From Bigelowiella natans CCMP2755 (lineage: Eukaryota; Cercozoa; Chlorarachniophyceae), in contig ADNK01001721.1 of NCBI GenBank assembly GCA_000320545.1, positions 1 to 24,774 on the forward strand: a DNA stretch of 24,774 bases, read 5' to 3'. Within the stretch, counting starts at the first letter, position 1, and each line of letters opens with the position of its first letter. The notes under the pieces were generated by a model. That model was not told the origin of the DNA. It saw only the letters and a list, made by a program, of their open reading frames with translations, and ran no database searches. The position numbers and the translations under genes were made by a program. This document shows, piece after piece, positions 12,512 through 21,356 of the stretch.

Positions 12512-12544
<33 letters not shown>

Positions 12545-12957
12545 GATACTGATAATATTTCCGCTAGCTAACAGTGGATATGCCATTTTTCATTTAAATA
12601 ATATTATATATATAAATATATATATATTTACCTTTTTATACGCAATGGTGCTGCCAGGGATGTCATATCTGGCCGCTCAGCTGCTGAAGCAGACGGTATT
12701 CGAAAGAAACACGAGCAACAACTAGCCGGCATCTTCCCACCGCCTGCACGTTGCTACTGAATGAACGGATAGCTGACACCTACAGCGCACTACAGCGCAC
12801 TCACGCGCGAGAGAATAGTAGCAGCAGTGGTTGTAGCGGTGGTAGTAGAAGCTGCCGATCGAATAATTGTGTGAAATGCAATCGCAGAAGGTGCTGCCTG
12901 CGCTTGTAGAGACGTCGAGAAAACTGCTTTTTGATTGATCGCAAATTGACTAAATTA

Positions 12958-12993
<36 letters not shown>

Positions 12994-13192
12994 TCTCTCT
13001 CTTTGCTGACTCGGCTGGGTAGGGGAGCGATCCTTGGCGCGGTTTTGTGCTTTTCGCTAATCTCATTTGCTCCTCACGCCTCTGCCAGTCCCTCTACGCT
13101 GGCAAGACCGTGATGAATTCCAAGGTGGGCAGGGGGGGGGAGGGGCTGCACTTGTTATAAATTAGTTGTTTGCTAATGCCTTAATGATTATG

Positions 13193-13224
<32 letters not shown>

Positions 13225-13593
13225 TATATTTATATGGTGTGTGTGTGTGTGTGTGTGTGTGTGTGGCTCAATTGAAAGTATTTGACGTATTATGTACATC
13301 GTGATATTGGCGAGAGAGAATCTATCCTCCTACCCGTGACGTCATTCTTTGTCCCCCCTCCCCCCCCCGCCCCTCCTTCCTTCCGTCATCGCATTCCTTC
13401 TCTCCTTTCTCTGGATCGATTGAAAAGAGCATTCGACGCGTAGAGCTGTGGAAGCAAATGCTGCATGCATTTGTCCCTCGAGAGCTGTACTGCAAATAAG
13501 AACAATCCCTAACTCCTACATCCATGCCTTACCTCTCCCCCTCCCCCCCCCCCTGATGAATTCAACCACAAACAGATAAAAAAAAAGGAAAAG

Positions 13594-13643
<50 letters not shown>

Positions 13644-13828
13644 GGGGGAGGGGGGGCAGAGAGAGAGGACACACACACACACACACACACACTAACACTC
13701 ACTCACTACTTCAAATACTCAAAAATATAGGTTCGAAACGCTGGAGGACCATCTGCACAACATCTTCACGCAGGTCGTTGTCGCATGGACACGTATTTTG
13801 TTTTTATTACTAGTATTATCATTATGCT

Positions 13829-13860
<32 letters not shown>

Positions 13861-15192
13861 ATATTTGGGCTCTGTCGTGGAGATAGTTGTAATGCTGCTT
13901 CGTCGCATTTGTGAAGCTTTGCCAGGAAACGATGCTTGTATGTATGTAAATACTTATGCATGTATACATTTGCATAGAATATGTGTGCGTGTGTGCGTGT
14001 GTGCGCGTGCGTGTAGGAGAGAGAGAGAGAAAGAGATAGATTTGAGTCAAATTCCAATCGTCATCCTTGCCATTTCCCCGTCTGATTCATTGATTTGTTT
14101 TGATATTGATAATTTTTTGTTTGCCGCTATTCACAAACCATCCCCCGTCAACCAGTGGACGATAACGCTCTTTGGCCAAGCACTTGGACCTGGAGACTGC
14201 CTCGATTATATATGGAGCTTCTTCCTGTCCCCCCACCTAAGGCAACACCACGACCAAGGCCGGAGAAGAGGGGGAGGGGGAGGGGGAGGAGGAGCAGCAG
14301 AGGGTTTGGAGGAGGAACTGGCGATTTATATCATCGCGACGGTACGTTCGCCGATATTATTCAAGGAATCATTGACAGATCCCATCACTATCATCGCCTT
14401 GCTACTCGGTGAGGGGTGCGAGGGGTTTCATCGCTATTTTCGTTGGTTGGCCTGTGCTCAATGGTGATTCGTGCATTTCTAGGCCTTGCTGCGCGTTCTT
14501 GTGAGGAAACACATCGAAGCGAAGGTAGTGGGGGCACCGAATTTAGAGAGAGAGAGAGAAGAAAAGAGAGAGAGAGAGAGCAAACCGTAGCAAAGGCTGA
14601 TGAAGATATCACATATGCAAAACTAAAAGCGGTGATGATGTGTAATAATGGAGAATTTCAGCTGATTATTATTCCAACTTTCGCCCCCCCCCCCCCCCCC
14701 CCTCCCCACAACCCGCAGGACTACGATATGTGCCTGAACACGTTGTTGTCCCAGTCGCGGCATAGCGTGGAGCTGAAAGACCTTCAAAACTCGGTGACGA
14801 AGGTGCTCTCAATATCTTTAACATTCTGTTCGTTGCTACTACTGCTATTATTCCATTTGTTCATATCGCCGCCCTCCGCTCCCCGCCCCCCCCCCCTCCT
14901 TCACACGACATTAGTTTTTTACAAATTTTGCGGTCATCCTTCGATCCACCCACATAACATAAATCAGGTTCACCAATCGTTCGTCATCGAGCGTCCCTTC
15001 GGCCGGCAGTTCACGGAAAAGCTGCGGAATCTGCACCGCCTCGATGCAGAGGAGGAGAGGTCAAAGATGAGGCTCAGCCGGGAGAGAAAAGGGGGAGGGG
15101 ACGAGGGTGAGAGCAAGGAAACGTTTTCGGATTTCGACTCGGACTACAACGCCGAGGACGATATAAAGACTGCAGGCGGAAGATACGGATGA
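7882..15192 (+). CDS. TBC-domain Rab GTPase-activating protein, 16 exons, about 1,090-1,150 aa
   Basis: Exons are 7882-8086 (start uncertain), 8187-8275, 8483-8557, 8685-8793, 8903-9093, 9291 to about 10458 or 10635, 10890-11470, 11781-11834, 12274-12346, 12658-12695, 13023-13124, 13732-13773, 14156-14341, 14483-14524, 14719-14802 and 14968-15192. TBC proteins stimulate GTP hydrolysis by Rab GTPases on membranes. The landmarks appear in order: an IRPEALKGE piece, [12 protein letters not shown], the arginine finger IDLDMHRTF in exon 8, the glutamine finger RPDIGYSQ plus [10 protein letters not shown] in exons 9-10, [12 protein letters not shown] in exon 11, [12 protein letters not shown] in exon 12, and [12 protein letters not shown] and ALLRVL further on. 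Both catalytic residues are present, so it should be active. The motifs resemble the TBC1D12/14 type. Long insertions split the domain. One junction (exon 11 to 12) breaks frame by one base, and about ten expected residues are missing between exons 12 and 13. Confidence 0.85.
8349..8400. repeat. (AG)n microsatellite in TBC intron 2
   Basis: About 50 bp of GA repeat lies between TBC exons 2 and 3, on the sense strand. Apart from one interruption near its start it is pure. Confidence 0.9.
9291..10661 (+). other. Low-complexity coding insertion inside the TBC domain (His/Gln/Ser/Asn/Ala/Gly runs)
   Basis: From the acceptor at 9289-9290 the TBC reading frame stays open for 457 codons to TAG at 10659-10661. 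This is far longer than expected by chance, and it joins in phase with exon 5. It begins IRRELWMQQ and then consists of homopolymer runs: an Ala run at about 9948-9969, Asn/Gln tracts near 10078-10100, ten His codons near 10343-10372 and a Gly run at 10439-10460. To join exon 7 it must leave by a phase-1 donor before the stop. GTATGA after 10458 and GTAGTA after 10635 both fit. Exon 7 (10890-11470) continues the low-complexity character and ends [12 protein letters not shown]. Confidence 0.7.
12347..12441. repeat. (ATG)n/(GTG) repeat starting at the donor of TBC exon 9
   Basis: Nearly 100 bp of GATGAT repeat is interrupted at intervals by GTG. It begins at the splice donor itself, since exon 9 ends at 12346 and the GT belongs to the repeat. 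A second triplet tract (CTA)n follows at about 12511-12543. Length changes here would sit right beside the 5' splice site. Confidence 0.85.
12961..13002. repeat. (TC)n tract upstream of TBC exon 11 acceptor
   Basis: A CT repeat ends about 20 bp before the acceptor of exon 11 (13021-13022). It is placed where the polypyrimidine tract is expected and probably serves as one. Confidence 0.85.
13194..13264. repeat. Compound (AT)n-(GT)n microsatellite in TBC intron 11
   Basis: TA alternation passes into TG alternation within the intron between TBC exons 11 and 12. The same intron also holds (AG)n at 13601-13640 and (AC)n at 13672-13692. The intron is therefore largely simple sequence. Confidence 0.85.
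13829..13860. repeat. (GTA)n triplet repeat in TBC intron 12
   Basis: About ten GTA units lie 55 bp downstream of exon 12. Each unit resembles part of a splice donor, as in the SGNH exon 4 donor where GTAGTA is itself the functional site. Confidence 0.8.
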
Positions 15193-16558
15193 TCGCTGCT
15201 GTGGAGTATATTATCTTGCACTACACATATGAGTAAGAAATTACACATATAAACTATGTATGTTAGATCTGAGAAGTGCCTTCCGATCGAATAAAGAATT
15301 TTAGTAGCGTGCATAGTGCTAGAGAATGCACTGCATCGCCTAGCCGTATATTATATACATACATGATGTACCTGGGCTTTGAAGAAAAATGAGGTTTCTA
15401 GCTTGTTTGAAAATGCCATAATCGTATATACATTGCATGTGTACGCTGTGGCATCGGTATCGCGTACCATGATAATTGAACATTGTTCGCATCAGCAATA
15501 TGTTCAATGCCAATCATCATCATTCCACAACTTCCCAGCTAGCCAGGTTGCACCATTGCTGTATTTCTAGCAGCTACATAGATGTCTGTTATCTAGTCAT
15601 GCTCGCAATCTACGGCGTGCGCCAATCTAGCTAGCTAGTGGCGGGGCATGCTACTCTAGTACTAGCTAGCACACTCATTCAGCATATGGCAAAGAATACG
15701 TACGCACATCCGCCATCTAGCTAGACATGGACAGTCTCTTGATCTAGAAGCATTACTAGATCGTCGAATAGAGCAGCAGCTAGTAATAGCATGCAAATGT
15801 AGTCTGGTATCGTAGCTACGCTAGTACTTGCTAGCTTGCTAGAGTAGCATGCTAGCATGGCTAGGTAGCTAGCTGGTGCATGCTGGCATGCCTGCATGTA
15901 GCCCATGCATGCTAGCTTGCAATCTAAGCAATGCTGGCAGTGATGAAATGCATGCATGGATATCTAGCATCTAGACATGGACACCTAGCTTGCACGTCGA
16001 ACATGAACCTGATTGACTACTAGCACACAGATTGTGATACATGGCGGACCATTGCTAGCATTGGTCGCGGCACTGAATATGTAGATATATCGACGATGAC
16101 ACAGCTACTAGATGTTGTGTTGTTTTGATCCGTGCATCCCCACGCACTCTAGCACTGCTAGACTAGACGTCTCGCCTGTCAGTATGGAAATTCCTCAAAG
16201 TCGCTCCATGTGGTGACAGAAGCCGCCGTCTAGCTGTAGAGCGACGAACGCGGCCATACAAGCTACTCCAGACGGCCTATTTTACCGTGACAACACCTTG
16301 TTAACATTGTCGCAGTACTCGACCGCAACCTGAGAGAAGGCAATCTAAAATCAGCTTGACAACATTCCCAATTGTCTCAAAACGGTGTTGATTTGCACGG
16401 CAGAGGGAAGATCATATCGGCGACTTCTCTTTGTCTCCGAATACTCGACGGAGATGAAAGCGGCAAGATTTCTTCTACGGAAGGAATTAACGACTGCAAA
16501 CATGCAGAGCGTTGTTGCTATTCGTATGTTATCCGCAGCCCTGCAGCAGCAGCCATAA
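15193..16558. other. Convergent intergenic spacer with CTAG/GCATGC-rich island C (about 15530-16260)
   Basis: This lies between the TBC stop and the GST stop, which face each other. After the poly(A) signal, the stretch from about 15530 to 16260 is the densest palindrome-word island in the window. I count roughly 38 CTAG in 720 bp, where about 3 are expected by chance. The core GCTAGCATGGCTAGG occurs at 15851-15865, the same 15-mer as in island B. Only short, unsupported frames are present. The 300 bp next to 16558 would hold the GST 3' UTR. Confidence 0.65.
15290..15295 (+). terminator. Likely poly(A) signal (AATAAA) of the TBC gene
   Basis: A canonical AATAAA lies 98 bp after the TBC stop codon, on the sense strand and before island C. 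The spacing is normal for a 3' UTR, and it supports the gene ending here. Confidence 0.6.
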
Positions 16559-16681
16559 CTATTCTCTCCAAAATACCTTCTCTCTTGGGAAAGGAAAGTA
16601 CAGGTCAGACTTGAGATACTCCGCAACACTGGGCAGTTGAATCACATGGTCGCGGACTCCTTTCAAACCAGGATATCTACC

Positions 16682-16752
<71 letters not shown>

Positions 16753-18770
16753 TTATATATACATATTACATATAATCAGGAGGAGGAGACGAACAGGCGC
16801 TGAGGAAATAAACACGAAACACAAAGCAAGAGCCAACGAAAAGCAGCAGACTTATCTCCCTATATCTCACTTATCAAGACAGCCTGGGAGCCCTTCATCG
16901 TACGCGTGAGCCAGCGCCGCCACCAACACATCCGCATAGGTCAAACTAGACCCTACGATGAACTTTATTATCGGGGCAAGGGGGGGGGAGGGGGGGGTGA
17001 GATCATTGTTGTATTTTATCGCGATTTCGGAGGCTAAATCGACGTGGGGGTGCCAAAGGAAAGTAACAAGCCCCCACCTTGCTGTTCTCGTTCATCTTAA
17101 TCACCTTTTCCAATCTGATATGCATAGATCGGAACGTGAATCGTCGTTTTATGTTCGGTCACGCGTGCAGTGAGCGGGGCTAATCTAACGCAAGCGCGAC
17201 GCAAATTTTTCCTGATGGATCTATCCCCAAAACACCGGCTTACTCTGTAGAGCCCCGCAAACAGGGTAAATTCCGTTTGAAGGAAATCAATCGCGAGGAG
17301 TATAATGTGCTTTTACAACGGGGATTGCTTCTTACTCTTACTCATTTACGCTTTAGATCTAGCAGATTCGAGCATCTATTTGTGCTCTGTCGCACTACAA
17401 CTTCTACTACTACTTTGGGAATGCTTTGTTGATGAATGTTAGAAGGTCCTTTTCGCCTAATGCACACACGCGCACACACAAAAGACACACACACACACAA
17501 ACGCACACACCGAACATTAAGAACATCGCTATCTCGCTTACCGATCGAAGAGCATATACCTTGTTCCTTCGCCTCTTTGTTTTTACCCTCCTTGAATAGG
17601 GACAACCTTGAAGAAAGAATTCACGCATACACGCCAAATCACGTAGATCCCCAGAAGAGGAAGCTGCTAAACAATGGCCTTCATGCGACAGAGACCACTC
17701 ATCAGTCGTGGGTTGCAGAAGGCGGCGCTGCGATTTTTAATGTTTCCCTCCTTCTTTTGATTGAATGCTGGCACGAATTTCGGATGTTCAGTTTTACAAC
17801 AAACTTACAGTCTAAATGGATATCCCATGACTCCCCCAACAGAGTCGTTCACGGTGTCAGCCACCATGTCGCACATAGCTGAATATATTCAAAATCTCAT
17901 GCCATTTAGGAATACGTTCGTTCTCCACACTATCCCTTGTCCTTCCCTCCCCCATTCTAAATCTCATGCCATTTAGGAATACGTTCGTTCTCCACACTAT
18001 CCCTTGTCCTTCCCTCCCCCATTCTCCCTTTCTTGCACCGAGCCTCACGGTGTTATGCATGCCGCTGGGCGGCGTCTCACCTTGTTCTTTCATTGTTTTG
18101 CCGTAGATCTTTCCTCTTCTGGCCAGATAGCGGTTAATCGACTATCCAGCATTATCCAAACAGTTCGTTTCAGAATCTCGAAACTACTTCAAAATGTAAA
18201 GCGGGAGCTCAACCCACTCCTTCTGCTCTCCCAGCAGCAGAAGAAAAATTCAAAATTGAAAAGAGCATCGGCGGTGGTCACACATACCTGGCTTTGCACG
18301 AGCTTCAGGCCGTCGATCTCCAGCAATGGCAGCTGGCCGAACAGCAGTAAGCCATCACCTACAAGCAATTCAAATATGAACGATGATAACAACTTATACT
18401 CGATGTTGTTGCCACCAGAGATAACTGCACGTGGCTTGCACGAGGGAGTTCGGTTTACCTTTCATTTTCTCAAATTGCTCCGGCTCATCTAGACAGACGT
18501 TCTTGAACGAAACACCTAAGACCCCAAGAACTCATTATGCTGCCTCAGCGGCGAATACATAGTCTTTCCGTAGCTTCAAGCTCGAGCTATTCCAACCAAC
18601 ATTGAACCGAACCTGTGGCGGCCATGAGCCATCTCGCTTGCTCGGCCCTCCCCCTGACATCAAAATAATCAGCATTTCAGGACAAAAGAACATCCACGAT
18701 ACCCTAGCCGCACCAACCGTCCGTGGAAGTAGGTCAGGGTAGCTCCTTTGGTCTTAGTTTCTTCAGCCAT
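16559..18770 (-). CDS. Sigma-like glutathione S-transferase, 11 exons, 229 aa
   Basis: In coding order the exons are 18718-18770, 18613-18653, 18459-18515, 18288-18358, 18081-18141, 17809-17878, 17560-17606, 17414-17456, 17078-17114, 16871-16962 and 16559-16676. Every intron is GT-AG and every phase agrees, giving 690 nt with stop TAG. The thioredoxin-like N-terminal half carries LTYFHGRGRAE, where Tyr14 is the likely catalytic tyrosine, then FGQLPLLEIDG (57-67) and the glutathione-contacting QSQ (72-74). The helical half holds INRYLARRGKIYGKT and the conserved SLTYADVLVA folding motif (166-175). GSTs conjugate glutathione to electrophiles in the cytosol. The length fits the family's usual 200-230 aa. 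The start ATG is the only one giving the full N-terminus. It is divergent from the RDD gene and convergent with the TBC gene. Confidence 0.95.
16685..16751. repeat. Compound (AC)n-(AT)n microsatellite in GST intron 10
   Basis: CA alternation runs directly into TA alternation. In GST orientation this is (AT)n then (GT)n, ending just before the acceptor of the last exon at 16677-16678. It has the same compound form as the tracts at 232-298, 13194-13264 and 20495-20528. Confidence 0.85.
17463..17510. repeat. Imperfect (AC)n tract before the GST exon 8 acceptor
   Basis: In GST orientation this is a TG-rich tract lying directly upstream of the exon 8 acceptor (17457-17458). It occupies the place of the polypyrimidine tract. 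Confidence 0.8.
17892..18025. repeat. Perfect 67-bp tandem duplication in GST intron 5
   Basis: Positions 17892-17958 and 17959-18025 are identical as far as I can read them. Each copy begins AAATCTCATGCC and ends CCCCCATTCT. The duplication is intronic, so the protein is not changed. Perfect identity suggests a recent event or an assembly artefact. Confidence 0.9.
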
Positions 18771-19292
18771 GGTAGGTCACAAAAGCGTGTGCGTGCGAGT
18801 AATGATATCTGCCTGTCGGAGGGTAGATGAAATGTGGAAAGTATGAAAATACAACAATCGCAATTTTATCACATACGACTTGGAAAAAGGACAGAATCAT
18901 CCGAAAACACAATGTATTTATCTACTCGAAAGGAGTAATCTTCGAAAGTCTATGACATAAAAAAAAAACGAGGAGATTTTCCCCGTGCGTCATTTGAAAC
19001 CAAAAAACGATGAATGCATGGTATTTTCCTCGTGCGTCATTGACGAACTTGCGATATAATTTTAATTCGGCTCCCTCCCCACTCTTAAACGACCCACGAT
19101 GATTGCTCTCCGCTTCAGCACCCATCGCCTCCTCAATCTCCCCCGATCTTCCACAAGGGTTGGATTTCACCGCATTATGCGGGGAGCAGCGATGCCTGGT
19201 GGGGTCGCTAATATTTGATATCTAATATCACCAAATAAGTTTCGTCCTCGTTACTCATTCATGCAGTTCTGCGGGTGGGGGGATTCACGAAG
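18771..19292. promoter_or_regulatory. Divergent GST/RDD promoter region with a 19-bp direct repeat
   Basis: The 522 bp between the two start codons must hold both promoters and 5' UTRs. Two 19-bp copies differing at one base lie at 18976-18994 and 19023-19041, 47 bp apart. On the GST strand each contains AATGACGCACG, a TGACG core of the kind bound by bZIP factors, 206-271 bp upstream of the GST start. TGACG elements are known in plant GST promoters; here the link is inference. No CTAG island is present. A minus-strand open frame at 18922-19170 has no support as a gene. Confidence 0.5.
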
Positions 19293-19420
19293 ATGGCAAA
19301 GCTCGGGGGATCTATTGCAACAATTGGAGGCTTTATAGCGCTCAGAGGTGGGCCTCTTGCTGTTCCCCTCTGGAATTTTTAGTGCGAACGAACCGCGACA
19401 TGTATTTTCCCTAACATATA

Positions 19421-19457
<37 letters not shown>

Positions 19458-20070
19458 GATGCATGATGTGTAGGTGTAGATGCATAGATATATAAACACA
19501 CGCACGTACACATACGTACATATGCACGCAAGTATTTCAATCTTTGAATGAAATCGAACAAATGCTGTCTTCTGGTAGGATTGTCCGGGAATCTGAACAC
19601 TGCCCATGCAGAGGCCGCAACAGGTAAATCCACACCACCGTCGCCTTTCTACTTGTGATCAAAGCTCAGCTGTATGAATCGTAGACTTACTACGCGTTGA
19701 GTAGCACTCATTTCATCTTGTTTGAATGGCAGTCGCTCAAGCAAAAGCAAAGACGGTTGTCGTCAAACCGCAAATAAGCAAGCCCATAGACGAATACGTA
19801 AGTTCTTCAGATTCATCACACCTTGCCTATTGATGATATTCTCGCTGTTTCGCAAAATTTTGCCAGGAAAAACCCGGGATGTTAAGGCGTATAGGGTCTG
19901 CTGTGGCCGACGTGATAGTAATCATGGGTTTCAAGGTAGTTGTTGATTGCGGCCAAATTTGAACGAACTACAAAATAAACGACTTTTCCTCGCAATTTTC
20001 CATTGGAATCGGCATCAACTCCTCGGTTTTGCGCTCGTTTATAAGACCAAAAGCCATTTACTCGCTTACG

Positions 20071-20117
<47 letters not shown>

Positions 20118-20493
20118 CGCCGATTCTCTGCTCCCTCATCTTCATGATGAACAAACAGATTTTCACTCTACTCAAAGTTCCTAGCTGGGCATGCGATCTA
20201 GCGGGGCTTGCGTATTTCCAAATCGCCTATTGCTTGTATGGGCAGGTTCGATGAAGAAACGCACCTTATGCATTCATGATCCCCCCCCCCTTCGCGTCAA
20301 GGCCACTGTGTATGACGACATGGTTTTGCAACCTGCCGCGTTTTTCTTTCTTCTCGGTCGGCGGTTTTATCACCACCATACTCTCATTCTATGCGCATTC
20401 TATTCTCGCCAGACTTTTGGCCAATTCCTCACCGATCAGAAGATACTCAGACGCGACGGTAAAGCAGCATATGCATATAATATATCTATACAA

Positions 20494-20528
<35 letters not shown>

Positions 20529-21356
20529 CATACATCGCGGCCATGCCCTCTTGTGTTTGTGTGTGGGACGCGAAGTCGGCGTTACAGTCGGCCAGCAAAG
20601 GATCATGAGGGGGTGCGCGCCGGAAGGATGCATTTCCGACCGTTGGCTTACATAAATCTAGCCTGTAGTGCGAACGCCGTCAGCACGCTACACCCTCGCA
20701 TTGAATAAACTCCGATAAACGATATGAATAGGCACCCTGCTGAGCGTCGGCCAGGCATTTGGTAATTTATCACGTCGCGGTCCTCTGAGCGCTCTAATGC
20801 GCAATGATATCAGCAGCATAGCGTTGCGGTCTCTCACTTTTAATTTTTGGTTCGCAGGAAGGGGCTGCCTCAGCTTTGTTCTTTTCGGCGTCGAGGTGGG
20901 ATATATGGGGTTTGGGAGACAGCAATGATGGCAGCCATGATGCTGATAATGATGCTGGTGGTGGTGGTGGTGGTGGTCACGACGAATACGACAACGGAAT
21001 TCGGCAATACATATGACATAGCCGACCAAATGCTAGCGATCGATTTTTGCCTAACACCATGGTGTTGCGGGCCTAAACAGGCACATTTTCATCGGTGTTA
21101 TTTCGACTGATGTAGACATTGTAAGGAGAGGGAGGGGAGGGGGCGGGTGGGGTCTTGGCTTCAATTCCCCGCGCTGCAGTTCGCCTATTAGTTCTACAAT
21201 CTCACTCGTTTACCTTACCCCCCCCTTCCCCTCTCCCCTCCTGGAAACAATTTCTTTTGGTAAAAGATGGTGTACTGGCCATTTGGCGACGGAGATTTGC
21301 TAACTGATAAGATCATGGGCACCACCATCATTATTGTGGACGACGGTGATCAGTGA
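19293..21356 (+). CDS. RDD-family membrane protein, 9 exons, 174 aa
   Basis: Exons are 19293-19347, 19579-19623, 19733-19797, 19867-19935, 20159-20245, 20413-20458, 20732-20761, 20858-20895 and 21267-21356. All introns are GT-AG, phases agree, and the total is 525 nt with stop TGA. The N-terminus is hydrophobic and Gly-rich (GGSIATIGGFIAL), possibly a targeting or anchor segment. Then come LRRIGSAVADVIVIMGF (first membrane helix with the Arg and Asp of the RDD pattern), LAGLAYFQIAYCLYGQTFG (second helix plus GQTxG), RRDGTLLSVGQAFGR, SFVLFGVEMVYW (third helix) and LLTDKIMGTTIII, the typical RDD end. RDD proteins are small integral membrane proteins with poorly known roles, some linked to ion transport. 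The eukaryotic location here (plasma membrane, mitochondrion or plastid) cannot be told. Confidence 0.9.
20072..20114. repeat. (AT)n microsatellite in RDD intron 4
   Basis: About 43 bp of TA alternation lies 45 bp upstream of RDD exon 5. A further compound (AT)n-(GT)n tract lies in intron 6 at about 20495-20528. Confidence 0.85.

Noticed and set aside
12119-12586. Minus-strand frame with a very long histidine run
   Set aside because: It is the antisense of the (ATG)n repeat beside TBC exon 9 and has no coding support outside the repeat.
18922-19170. 82-codon minus-strand frame in the GST/RDD promoter
   Set aside because: It covers the direct repeats, has low-quality composition, and there is no splice link to the GST start.
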